DNA from: Halarsenatibacter sp964630835
GTDB lineage: Bacteria > Bacillota > Halanaerobiia > Halanaerobiales > Halarsenatibacteraceae
DNA: 64,000 bases
NCBI GenBank assembly: GCA_964630835.1
Contig: CAZVZM010000002.1
Span: 1-64,000 of the forward strand
Reading direction: 5' to 3'
The notes beneath the pieces were generated by a model, which made no database searches, had not been told where the DNA came from, and was given only the letters and a program-made list of their open reading frames with translations. Each line of letters starts with the position of its first letter. The first letter of the stretch is position 1. Made by a program: the position numbers and the translations under genes. This document shows positions 1-7,601 of this stretch, piece by piece.

Positions 1-13
1 TTTAGGAGGATAA

Positions 14-769
14 ATGATGCCCTATACGATAGCTGTTGCCGGCAAAGGCGGCACAGGTAAAACTACTGCTGCCAGTCTCATAATATCCGATCTGATTGAA
101 AGAGACCTCACGCCGGTTCTGGCGGTGGATGCTGATCCCAACGCCAATCTCAACGAAAATCTGGGAGTGGAAGTCCCCTCTACTATAGGAGATATACTGG
201 CCGAATCAAGAGACAGGGAAAATATTCCCGCTTCCATGGATAAGCGCAGACACCTTGAGTTTCAGATCTCCACTGCTTTAGTGGAGCAAAAGGGTTATGA
301 TCTTATGGTTATGGGCAGAACAGAAGGACCGGGCTGTTACTGCTCGGTTAACGATATTCTTCGTTCCTATCTGGACGATCTGATGCCAAATTATGATTAT
401 GCAGTGATGGACAATGAGGCGGGTATGGAGCACATATCCCGGCGAACAACGAGAAATATTGATCTGCTGCTGATAGTATCCGATGAAAATCCCATCGGCA
501 TTCGCTCGGCAGGGAGAATTTATGAGCTGGTTCAGGATCTGGAAATTAAAGTTAAGAATTCACGTCTGGTTATGAACAGGGCCAGTAATGATATTCATCC
601 CCGTCTGCAGGAAGAGATATCTGATATCGATCTTGAGCTGGCCGGAACCATCCCCGAAGACGAGCAGCTGCTCGATTATAATTTAAATCAAAAGTCGCTT
701 ATGGAACTGCCCGGGGATTCCCCGGCCCGACAGGCCGTGTCCGGAATTATGGATGAGCTTCTGCCATGA
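14..769 (+). CDS. cooC: CooC/AcsF-type nickel-insertion ATPase
   Basis: P-loop ATPase of the CooC/AcsF family, which helps insert nickel into carbon monoxide dehydrogenase / acetyl-CoA synthase in the cytoplasm. The N-terminus carries the deviant Walker A motif GKGGTGKT (residues 10-17). The family CXC metal-binding motif is present as CYC at residues 108-110, where CooC dimers bind metal. VDADPN follows near residue 38. At 251 residues it is normal length. An AGGAGG site at 4-9 precedes two consecutive ATGs (14 and 17), and either may be used. It overlaps the next gene by 4 nt and opens the acs cluster seen here; the large ACS/CODH subunit genes are probably upstream, outside the window. Confidence 0.92.
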   Translation: MMPYTIAVAGKGGTGKTTAASLIISDLIERDLTPVLAVDADPNANLNENLGVEVPSTIGDILAESRDRENIPASMDKRRHLEFQISTALVEQKGYDLMVMGRTEGPGCYCSVNDILRSYLDDLMPNYDYAVMDNEAGMEHISRRTTRNIDLLLIVSDENPIGIRSAGRIYELVQDLEIKVKNSRLVMNRASNDIHPRLQEEISDIDLELAGTIPEDEQLLDYNLNQKSLMELPGDSPARQAVSGIMDELLP

Positions 770-1464
770 AGGTGCTGATAGCATTTCAGAATACACAGCG
801 GGGCTGGGGCAAAAATATTGCCGATTATGTAAGGGAAAATGCTCCAGAGGACTGGCAGATAGACTTCCTCGAACTGGCCGAATTTCATGATCCTGTTATC
901 GATGAGCCGGAAAAATATCTGCCTGCTTCTCCAGGAGAGGCGGCGCTGCTTCTTGTGCTGGCCGAAAACAGCTCCATGCCACAGCTGACTCCTGATCTGG
1001 CAGGATTGATCGGGGCAGAAGCCGTTATTTTTCCCGTTGACTTTTCTGATGCCGTGCCCCGGGGCCTCCGCCGTCAGATCAGAGAAAAACTGGAGGAAGA
1101 AAATATTTCCGTGCTTTTTCCCTCCCCTTTCTGCTCCTTAACCGAGAGGGGTGTGGAAAATGAACTTATCAGAGAGTTTGCCCGGGAATTTGGCCGGCCG
1201 GAGCTGGATCTTCAGGGTAACGGTGAGGAAATAGAGTTTGTTGAGGTAATTCGCAGTTCCCCCTGCGGTGGCACCCACCTGGTTGCTCGTGAGCTGGAGG
1301 GATGTTTGTGGGAAAAAGCCGCTGAAAAGGCGGGGCTGGCTCATCAGTATTCTCCCTGTCTGGCCTGTGTGGATGTTATTCACAATTCGGCATATATCAG
1401 CGAGGCAGCAGTCAAAAGAGCTTTAAGATCTTCGCGTTCCACATCCGCTGCGGCGGAAAATTAG
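766..1464 (+). CDS. DUF166 family protein in the acs operon
   Basis: A 232-residue cytoplasmic protein that I assign to the DUF166 family from overall pattern. The C-terminal half contains SSPCGGTH (about residue 164) and YSPCLACVD (about 196), a set of cysteines (C-x-x-C) that could bind a metal or cluster. Its function is not established. DUF166 proteins are best known from methanogens and other organisms with acetyl-CoA synthase/decarbonylase complexes. Here the gene overlaps cooC by 4 nt (ATGA) and is followed after 36 nt by acsD, so it is co-transcribed with Wood-Ljungdahl genes. A role in corrinoid or cluster handling is inference only. Confidence 0.75.
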   Translation: MKVLIAFQNTQRGWGKNIADYVRENAPEDWQIDFLELAEFHDPVIDEPEKYLPASPGEAALLLVLAENSSMPQLTPDLAGLIGAEAVIFPVDFSDAVPRGLRRQIREKLEEENISVLFPSPFCSLTERGVENELIREFAREFGRPELDLQGNGEEIEFVEVIRSSPCGGTHLVARELEGCLWEKAAEKAGLAHQYSPCLACVDVIHNSAYISEAAVKRALRSSRSTSAAAEN

Positions 1465-1500
1465 AATTGAAGGGAAAATATTTCAAGAGAGGTGATAAAA

Positions 1501-2451
1501 ATGGCTGTAGAAAGGGTTAAAGAGAGTTTTAACCACAAAATAAATACCGTTACGATCGGCACAGGAGAAAATGCGGTTGAGGTTGGAGGTCACGATGGAC
1601 TGCCCTTTCTCTACGAGGAGGCAGATAACCCCAACCCTCCTGTAATTGCTCTGGATGTATTTGATAAAGCCCCGGATAGATGGACTGATATCTACAAAGA
1701 ATCCATAGGTAAGGATGTAATATCCGATCCAGTAACCTGGGCTAAGAAGGGAGAGGAGTGGGGAGTTGACCTCATTTCCTTTCGTTTTACACAGCATGCT
1801 GTTGAAGAGGATCCGGCCAGCCCCGAAGAATGCGCCGAGCTGATAAGTGCTGTAAATGATGCAGTTGACCTGCCTCTTGTTGTATGGGGTAGCGGAGATG
1901 AAGAGCCTGATAATGAAATGTTTCCAGAAGTAAGCCAGGCTCTGGCCGGAGAACAGTGCCTGATCGGCTCGGTGACCGAGGACAATTATAAAACAATAGC
2001 AGCTACGGCGATTGCGGACGGCCACAATATAATCGGCGAGTCACCGATTGACATCAATATCTGCAAACAGGTGAACATTCTCCTTTCGGATATGGGTTTT
2101 CCCACCGATAAAATTGTCATATTTACCACCAATGGTCCGCTGGGTTACGGTATTGAATACGCTTACAGCATAATGGAAAGGACTCGCCTTGCTTCGCTGG
2201 GCGGAGATAAGATGATGGCCATGCCTATCATAGCGGATATTGGCCCGGAATCTCAGAGGGCCAAAGAAGTTACTGCTGCAGAAGAAGAAGAACCCAGCTG
2301 GGGCAGTCAGGCGGAAAGAACGATAGCCTGGGAGACCTCCACTGCCGTTGCATATCTGCAGGCCGGCACGGATATACTGACCATGGCCAATCCTGATGCC
2401 ATCGAATATTTGCAGAGCTATTTAGATCAGATGACTCCTGTAAAACGATAG
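1501..2451 (+). CDS. acsD: Corrinoid iron-sulfur protein small subunit (acetyl-CoA synthase complex delta)
   Basis: Small subunit of the corrinoid/iron-sulfur protein, a TIM-barrel protein that with AcsC carries the methyl group from methyl-tetrahydrofolate to acetyl-CoA synthase. The 316-residue length and segments such as VEVGGHDGLPF near the start, TTNGPLGYGIEY and the C-terminal ETSTAVAYLQAGTDIL fit the CdhD/AcsD family. I chose ATG 1501 because AGAGGTGA lies just upstream; the frame also allows GTG 1492. The last three codons and the stop (GTAAAACGATAG) match the interspersed hairpin element, so the C-terminal VKR appears to come from an inserted element fragment. acsE follows after 71 nt. 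Confidence 0.93.
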   Translation: MAVERVKESFNHKINTVTIGTGENAVEVGGHDGLPFLYEEADNPNPPVIALDVFDKAPDRWTDIYKESIGKDVISDPVTWAKKGEEWGVDLISFRFTQHAVEEDPASPEECAELISAVNDAVDLPLVVWGSGDEEPDNEMFPEVSQALAGEQCLIGSVTEDNYKTIAATAIADGHNIIGESPIDINICKQVNILLSDMGFPTDKIVIFTTNGPLGYGIEYAYSIMERTRLASLGGDKMMAMPIIADIGPESQRAKEVTAAEEEEPSWGSQAERTIAWETSTAVAYLQAGTDILTMANPDAIEYLQSYLDQMTPVKR

Positions 2452-2504
2452 TTGCTCACCTCTTATTATAGGAACCTATGAGGCGAAGTGATACTCGAAA
2501 ATTT
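2437..2504 (+). repeat. Hairpin element fragment (left part) between acsD and acsE
   Basis: This stretch closely matches the left part of the 215-bp element as seen at 27480-27545 (TAAAACGATAGCTGCTCACC, then the CTATGAGGCGAAGTGATACT block). It overlaps the last codons and stop of acsD and ends before the acsE ribosome-binding site, so it lies inside an operon. The right half of the element is missing. Confidence 0.8.
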
Positions 2505-2522
2505 AATGGGGAGGTATAAATT

Positions 2523-3320
2523 GTGATTATCATCGGTGAAAGAATAAACGGTCAGTTTAACGATGTGGAAGAGGCTATTCAGGAAAAAGATAAAGAAGTA
2601 GTGCAGGATCTGGCCAAAAAGCAGGTTGAGTGCGGGGCCGATTATCTGGACGTCAACGTGGGCACTTCTGTTCCCTCTGATGACAGAAAAGATGCCATGC
2701 TGTGGTTGATCGATACTGTAGAAGAAGTAGTTGATGTTCCTCTGTGCCTGGACAGTCCCCGTCAGCCCGTTATTGAGGCCGGTCTTGAGAGGGTGGAAAA
2801 ACCTCCAATAATAAACTCATGTCAGGCCGATCTGGAGGAGCTCGATACCTACATGAATATGGCCATGGAATTTGATGCCGGACTTATCGCCCTGACAATG
2901 GATAAAGATGGTGTGCCCAACGATGCTGATAAGAGGGTTGCTCTGGCCGGAAATATTGTCATGAAAGCCAGGGAGCTGGATTTTGATTTTGATGATCTCT
3001 ACATCGATCCCATAGTTCTTCCTGTAAGCGCTTCCCAGACTCAGCCGGGCTTTCTGCTTGAGGCCATGCAGCAGATGCAGAACCTGTCCGATCCTCTGCC
3101 GCATTTTAACGTCGGTCTGAGCAATATTTCTTCCAACACCAAGGAAAATGAACTTATCAATCGAACCTACATTGTCATGTGTATAGCGCACGGAGTAGAT
3201 ACAGCTATAGTTAATCCCATGGATGATGAGCTTATGGATGCAATAATTACGGCAGAGATTCTCCTCAACAAGCATATATATAATGATGACTATCTGAGCG
3301 CATACCGCAGCAGCAAGTAA
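2523..3320 (+). CDS. acsE: Methyl-tetrahydrofolate:corrinoid iron-sulfur protein methyltransferase
   Basis: Transfers the methyl group of methyl-tetrahydrofolate to the cobalt of the corrinoid iron-sulfur protein (methyl branch of the Wood-Ljungdahl pathway). The 265-residue protein is a pterin-binding TIM barrel of normal length. Visible family signatures are the GERING start, DYLDVNVG, CLDSPRQPV, YIDPIVLPV and GLSNISS; by family knowledge these include the aspartates and asparagines that hold the pterin. The start is GTG 2523 with GGGGAGG upstream (about 2509-2515). It lies between acsD and a scaffold gap, after which acsV follows on the same strand, so the operon probably runs across the gap. 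Confidence 0.95.
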   Translation: MIIIGERINGQFNDVEEAIQEKDKEVVQDLAKKQVECGADYLDVNVGTSVPSDDRKDAMLWLIDTVEEVVDVPLCLDSPRQPVIEAGLERVEKPPIINSCQADLEELDTYMNMAMEFDAGLIALTMDKDGVPNDADKRVALAGNIVMKARELDFDFDDLYIDPIVLPVSASQTQPGFLLEAMQQMQNLSDPLPHFNVGLSNISSNTKENELINRTYIVMCIAHGVDTAIVNPMDDELMDAIITAEILLNKHIYNDDYLSAYRSSK

Positions 3321-3381
3321 TTTCGATTATTTCAGTACAATTGAAAAATTTAATTATTCAGGATCGAAAACACCGGTATAT

Positions 3382-3436
3382 CTGTTCTCCTGTTATGATG
3401 CTTTTTGGGGATCAGGTATACCGGTGACATAGTTAG
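3382..3436 (+). repeat. 55-bp sequence left of the assembly gap (copy 1)
   Basis: The 55 bases immediately before the N run are identical to the 55 bases immediately after it (3537-3591). This is the pattern expected when two contigs that end in the same k-mer overlap are scaffolded without merging, although a true tandem repeat cannot be excluded. With 3371-3381 this copy forms an imperfect stem-loop: CACCGGTATA at 3371-3380 pairs with TATACCGGTG at 3417-3426. Confidence 0.9.
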
Positions 3437-3536
3437 NNNNNNNNNNNNNNNNNNNNNNNNNNNNNNNNNNNNNNNNNNNNNNNNNNNNNNNNNNNNNNNN
3501 NNNNNNNNNNNNNNNNNNNNNNNNNNNNNNNNNNNN
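3437..3536. other. Assembly gap (100 N)
   Basis: Exactly 100 unknown bases, a conventional placeholder length rather than a measured distance. It separates acsE from acsV. Because the flanking 55 bp are identical, the true missing sequence may be nil or even negative. The whole interval 3321-3663 has no convincing gene; apart from the gap and the two 55-bp copies I see only the hairpin at 3371-3426 and the leader of acsV. Confidence 0.95.
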
Positions 3537-3591
3537 CTGTTCTCCTGTTATGATGCTTTTTGGGGATCAGGTATACCGGTGACATAGTTAG
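3537..3591 (+). repeat. 55-bp sequence right of the assembly gap (copy 2)
   Basis: Identical to 3382-3436. It lacks the CACCGGTATA arm that precedes copy 1, so the hairpin formed on the left side is not reproduced on the right, unless that arm lies inside the gap. Confidence 0.9.
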
Positions 3592-3663
3592 ACAAAGAAT
3601 TCGTTAATTTATAAGGCGGAGTAAAATGAGGTAGGGGAAATTAATGAAAGGAGACTGCTGAAG

Positions 3664-5577
3664 ATGGGTAATCAATGCGAAATTTTCATCAAACCCGGAG
3701 AAAAATCATTCACCTGTGGTGAGGGGGATAATTTATTTGAAGCTTTGCAGGAAGAGGGCATCCAGCTCAGAGCAGAGTGCGGCGGGGCTGGCACCTGCGG
3801 CAACTGTCAGGTAAAAATCATGCAGGATGATAACTTTTCCTATGAGGGAGGTCAGGTGCTTGATTCTGAAAAGAGAGAAAAGGGGTATTACCTGGCCTGT
3901 CAGGTGCATGTAGAAGGGGATCTTCATATCCATATCCCGGCTTCCTCGCTGATTTCAGGGCAGCAGGTGCTCCTTGAGGGCGAGGAGGAAAAGGATTATT
4001 TAGAACACACTCTTTCCCGAGAGCTGGATGTGGAAATATCTCCTCTGTATCGTCGAGATAAAGTAGATTTGCCCGCTCCATCTCTGCAGGATAATACCAG
4101 CGATTTGGAGAGGCTGCGACGGGTACTGCGGCAGGAAAAGGAGGAAATACGCTACAGCATAGACCGATTTCTCCTCGGTGAGCTGGCGGAGGAGCTGAGA
4201 GAAGGGGACTGGCAGATCACTGTTGACAGCGCTGACTTTATTTCACAGAGGAAAATACTGGATTTTGCAGAGGAAGGTGATTATTACGGTATCGCTGTGG
4301 ATATAGGCACCACCACAACTGCTGCTTCCCTCATAGATGTAAAAGAAGGCCGTGAGATAGCGCGGGCGGGAGAGTACAATCATCAGGCGCGATATGGAGA
4401 TGACGTCATTGCCCGGATAAATTATGCCAGCAAAAATGAGGGTGGGGTAAAGGCTGTCCACGAAGCAGTTATAGAAACGATAAATGAACTCATCGATAAA
4501 GTCTGCAGGCGGGCGGAGATCACCTGCGAGAACATTTGTTTTATGGTGACAGCAGGTAACACAACAATGATGCATACCCTTTATGGAGTTAATCCCAACT
4601 ATATTCGCCGATCCCCCTTCACTCCTACTTTCTCACAGGCCCCTCCCCTGCAGGCGAGAGAACTGGGATTAAATATTGCAGAAAAAGCCCCGATTTATTC
4701 ATTTTCAGCTATCGGCAGTTTTGTGGGAGGAGACATTATTTCTGGAGTCCTGGCCTCGCGGCTGCATGAACAGGAAAAATTGACAATGCTGATCGATATC
4801 GGCACTAATGGTGAAGTTGTAGTGGGCAACAGCGATTTTCTCATAGCCTGTTCAGCTTCGGCAGGACCTGCTTTTGAAGGTGGAGGTATCACGCACGGTG
4901 TAAGAGCTATGCCTGGTGCTATTGAACAGGTTCAAATCACTGCAGATTATGAGCCGCTGGTTTCCACTATTGAGAATGAGGCGCCGCTGGGCATATGTGG
5001 TACAGGATTGATAGATTTAATTTCCACCCTGCAGCAGGCAGGAATAATCAATCGTTCCGGCAATTATAATAAAGAGCTTGATATAGATAGACTGAGGCAG
5101 AGGGCTGAGGATAACATGGAGTTTGTGCTCGTGTGGGAGGAAGAGGCAGATATAGAGGAAGATATAACTCTGACCGAGCACGATATAAAGCATGTTCTTC
5201 GCTCCAAGGCGGCAATATATGCTGCCATAAGAATAATTCTTGAACGTCTGTCCTTTACTGAGGAGATGATTCAACAGGTTTTTATAGCAGGAGGATTTGG
5301 CAATTATTTAAACGTGGAGGCGGCCATACGTCTGGGACTTTTTCCAGATCTGGACAGGGATAGATTTTCATTTATCGGTAACAGCTCTCTGCAGGGGGCA
5401 AGAAGGGCCGTTCTCTCCGGGGAAGAGTTCAGGGAAGCGCGTGAAATTGCCAGCAGGATGACCTACCTTGAGCTTAGCTCCGAGGAACACAGCGGGGACT
5501 TTATGGATGAGTTTGTTGCGGCTCAATTTATACCTCATACAGATATTTCTCTGTTTGAGAGCGTGACAGATGACTAA
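3664..5577 (+). CDS. acsV: Reductive activator of corrinoid iron-sulfur protein (ferredoxin plus ASKHA ATPase)
   Basis: Restores inactive Co(II) corrinoid iron-sulfur protein to Co(I) in an ATP-dependent reaction (RACo/AcsV family). Residues 1-90 form a plant-type [2Fe-2S] domain with cysteines at 39, 45, 48 and 79 (AECGGAGTCGNC and LACQ). A linker of about 110 residues follows, then the DUF4445 actin-like ATPase region starting with VDIGTTTTAAS near residue 210, with DIGTNGEVV and IAGGFGNYL further on. The 637-residue length is typical. The ATG follows GAAAGGAGACTGCTGAAG. It sits directly after acsE (across the gap) and 28 nt before the next gene, consistent with one operon. Confidence 0.94.
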   Translation: MGNQCEIFIKPGEKSFTCGEGDNLFEALQEEGIQLRAECGGAGTCGNCQVKIMQDDNFSYEGGQVLDSEKREKGYYLACQVHVEGDLHIHIPASSLISGQQVLLEGEEEKDYLEHTLSRELDVEISPLYRRDKVDLPAPSLQDNTSDLERLRRVLRQEKEEIRYSIDRFLLGELAEELREGDWQITVDSADFISQRKILDFAEEGDYYGIAVDIGTTTTAASLIDVKEGREIARAGEYNHQARYGDDVIARINYASKNEGGVKAVHEAVIETINELIDKVCRRAEITCENICFMVTAGNTTMMHTLYGVNPNYIRRSPFTPTFSQAPPLQARELGLNIAEKAPIYSFSAIGSFVGGDIISGVLASRLHEQEKLTMLIDIGTNGEVVVGNSDFLIACSASAGPAFEGGGITHGVRAMPGAIEQVQITADYEPLVSTIENEAPLGICGTGLIDLISTLQQAGIINRSGNYNKELDIDRLRQRAEDNMEFVLVWEEEADIEEDITLTEHDIKHVLRSKAAIYAAIRIILERLSFTEEMIQQVFIAGGFGNYLNVEAAIRLGLFPDLDRDRFSFIGNSSLQGARRAVLSGEEFREAREIASRMTYLELSSEEHSGDFMDEFVAAQFIPHTDISLFESVTDD

Positions 5578-5605
5578 ATTGTAATTCGTCCGGGGAGGTT
5601 GAAAA

Positions 5606-6721
5606 GTGGAAGATATTTTTGTTGCTGCGACGGGTCAGGACCGCGGAAAAACTTCCTTTTCCGTGGGATTTCTGGCGCTTCTGCAGGAGAAAATAGGCAA
5701 TGTAGGTTTCATGAAGCCCGTAGGAAATCGCTACGTCAAGACGGGAGACGGTGTCAGGATTGATGAGGATGTTCAGCTCGTCGATTCCATCTATAATTTT
5801 GAGGATAACCTCAAGGACGTAAGCCCTGTCATTCTTGACAGCGTTTTTGTGCGGCACTGTATTGATGCAAACTGCCGGGAGGAGCTTGAGGAGCAAATTC
5901 TGGTAGCAGCTGAAAGAGTCAGGCAGGGACGCAACATGATTGTTGTCGAGGGATCCGGAAAGACAAGCGTGGGGGAAGTAGTTAATCTATCGAATGCCCG
6001 CGTTGCAGAACTCCTTAACAGCAAGGTAATAATTCTGGCGGAGGGCGGTATAGGCAACACTGTGGATAATGTCATGCTCAATTATAATTTTCTCCAGCAA
6101 TTTGATGTGGATGTGCTGGGAGTTGTAATCAATAAAGTCTTCAAGAAAAAGATGGATCAGGTTTCTGAAAAAACAGGAAAAGCATTGCGCCAGAGAGGTC
6201 TTAATGTTTTGGGTGTCCTGCCCTATGAAAAAATGCTGACCTATCCCAGCCTGGCTCATATCAGAGAGGAATTTCCTCAGTATGAACCGCTGACAAATGT
6301 GGAAAAAACAGTCCGTATGAGATCTATAAGCAAAATAGTTATAGGAGCCATGACTCCAAGAGAAGCTCTAAAGTATCTGGAGGGAAATGAGCTGCTTATA
6401 ACCGGTGGAGACAGAGAAGATATGATGGTATCCGCTCTCTGCCGCACCGCCATTCATCTGCAGTCCGGCAGGGGCGGGAGTGTTTCCGGAATAATTGCCA
6501 CGGGTGGCTTAACACCTCACGAATCGATAATTGAAACTGCAGAAAATCTGGGAATACTGGTGCTGGGAGCGGAGGAAGATACTTATACCGTTGCCAGCAG
6601 AATAAAAGATATGACTGTAAAGCTGAGGCCAAATGATGAAAAGAAGATTGAAAAGACTAAAGAAATTATAAAGGAATATATTGATTTTGATAAAATCATG
6701 GAAGGTCTGGATGGAATCTGA
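5606..6721 (+). CDS. P-loop protein with BioD/Pta-N-like and DRTGG-type domains
   Basis: A 371-residue cytoplasmic protein. The N-terminal part (1-200) is a dethiobiotin-synthetase-like P-loop domain with ATGQDRGKTS as nucleotide-binding loop and VVEGSGKTSVGE further on. The C-terminal part (about 210-350) resembles the DRTGG domain, with LLITGGDRED and GIIATGG. This domain pair is known from the N-terminal region of long phosphotransacetylases, but no acetyltransferase domain is present here. The start is GTG 5606 after GGGGAGG. As last gene of the acs cluster it may regulate or assist acetyl-CoA/acetyl-phosphate metabolism; this is inference from position. Confidence 0.75.
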   Translation: MEDIFVAATGQDRGKTSFSVGFLALLQEKIGNVGFMKPVGNRYVKTGDGVRIDEDVQLVDSIYNFEDNLKDVSPVILDSVFVRHCIDANCREELEEQILVAAERVRQGRNMIVVEGSGKTSVGEVVNLSNARVAELLNSKVIILAEGGIGNTVDNVMLNYNFLQQFDVDVLGVVINKVFKKKMDQVSEKTGKALRQRGLNVLGVLPYEKMLTYPSLAHIREEFPQYEPLTNVEKTVRMRSISKIVIGAMTPREALKYLEGNELLITGGDREDMMVSALCRTAIHLQSGRGGSVSGIIATGGLTPHESIIETAENLGILVLGAEEDTYTVASRIKDMTVKLRPNDEKKIEKTKEIIKEYIDFDKIMEGLDGI

Positions 6722-6766
6722 ACTCAAGCAGGGGAAAACTTCTTGTGAGTCGATCCTCTCATTCCT

Positions 6767-7450
6767 CTAAATTAAATTTCTTTCATCCCGGGGTTCCACA
6801 GTGATGAAAAGCTGTGAGAATCCCGGCAGTCTATTCTGCCATATTTTTAAAAAGTCCTGCTCACTTAAAGTGCGATTTCCGGGATTTTCACGATTAAACT
6901 GAGGTTCTGTTACCTCGGAATCATAAAAGTACAGTTCTCCTTTTTCCTGATTATAACCCAGCAAAACCATATAGTGCTGCCATCTTATGCCCTCACCTAC
7001 CAGAACAATCACGGGAATTTCCCGGGCTGAGTAATGCTTTATATGCTGGAGGTTGCCCAGCCGGGCTGCCGCTTTTAAATTATTTTTTTCAAAATGAGTG
7101 AGCAATCTATGAGGTGGGACACCAATATCAAAGGGCAGCTGGTAGGAAATCTGTTCATAAACCCGGGCGCCGTATGTTTCCTGACCGAAATAACGCTGAA
7201 CAAACGCGGCCGCATAACCCGCACATTGATTGTGCCCCTGAGAATCAAAGGAGAGTGAAAATTCGGGAATGTGCGCTTCAGGCACCGGTCGGGTATAGTT
7301 ACCGCTGACTGCCCGGGTGGGAAGCAGATGGGCAGGCCAGGCGGAAAAGGAAATTAATGGGGAAAGGACAAGACATGATAAAATAATTGCAGCGAGTAAA
7401 AAAAATTTGATTCCTGTCATACGGGTGAAAAATTTTTTGAGCTGCATCAT
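6767..7450 (-). CDS. Secreted or membrane-anchored C39-like cysteine peptidase
   Basis: A 227-residue protein with a hydrophobic N-terminal segment (about residues 12-37) that serves as signal peptide or membrane anchor. The mature part shows the papain-like C39 pattern: Cys in GHNQCAGYAAAF near the start and His in WQHYMVLLGYN, followed by the Asp of YFYDSEV. It probably cleaves or remodels peptides outside the cytoplasm; the substrate is unknown. I chose the ATGATG at 7450 because GGAGAGGAGG lies just upstream; the open frame reaches back to 7492. It is convergent with the acs operon and divergent from thrC. Confidence 0.7.
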   Translation of the reverse strand: MMQLKKFFTRMTGIKFFLLAAIILSCLVLSPLISFSAWPAHLLPTRAVSGNYTRPVPEAHIPEFSLSFDSQGHNQCAGYAAAFVQRYFGQETYGARVYEQISYQLPFDIGVPPHRLLTHFEKNNLKAAARLGNLQHIKHYSAREIPVIVLVGEGIRWQHYMVLLGYNQEKGELYFYDSEVTEPQFNRENPGNRTLSEQDFLKIWQNRLPGFSQLFITVEPRDERNLI

Positions 7451-7601
7451 TGGTGTTCCTCCTCTCCTGCTGCATTTAATAAAAAACATCAAAATATATC
7501 ACAAAATTATCATATTATATTCACAAATTTATTATAATATATTTTTTTCAATAAATCAAGCTTTTTAACGGTGATCAGTTTTTAGTTAAAGGGAGGAAAC
7601 T

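Noticed and set aside
1483..2025. 180-residue open frame on the minus strand opposite acsD
   Set aside because: Lies entirely antisense to a clear family member, has no domain and no ribosome-binding site.
3405..3587. Open frame running across the N gap
   Set aside because: Created by unknown bases and the duplicated 55-bp ends; no evidence of coding.
7493..7601. Leader or T-box type regulation of threonine synthase
   Set aside because: The region is only AT-rich; no T-box sequence or terminator/antiterminator pair is visible.
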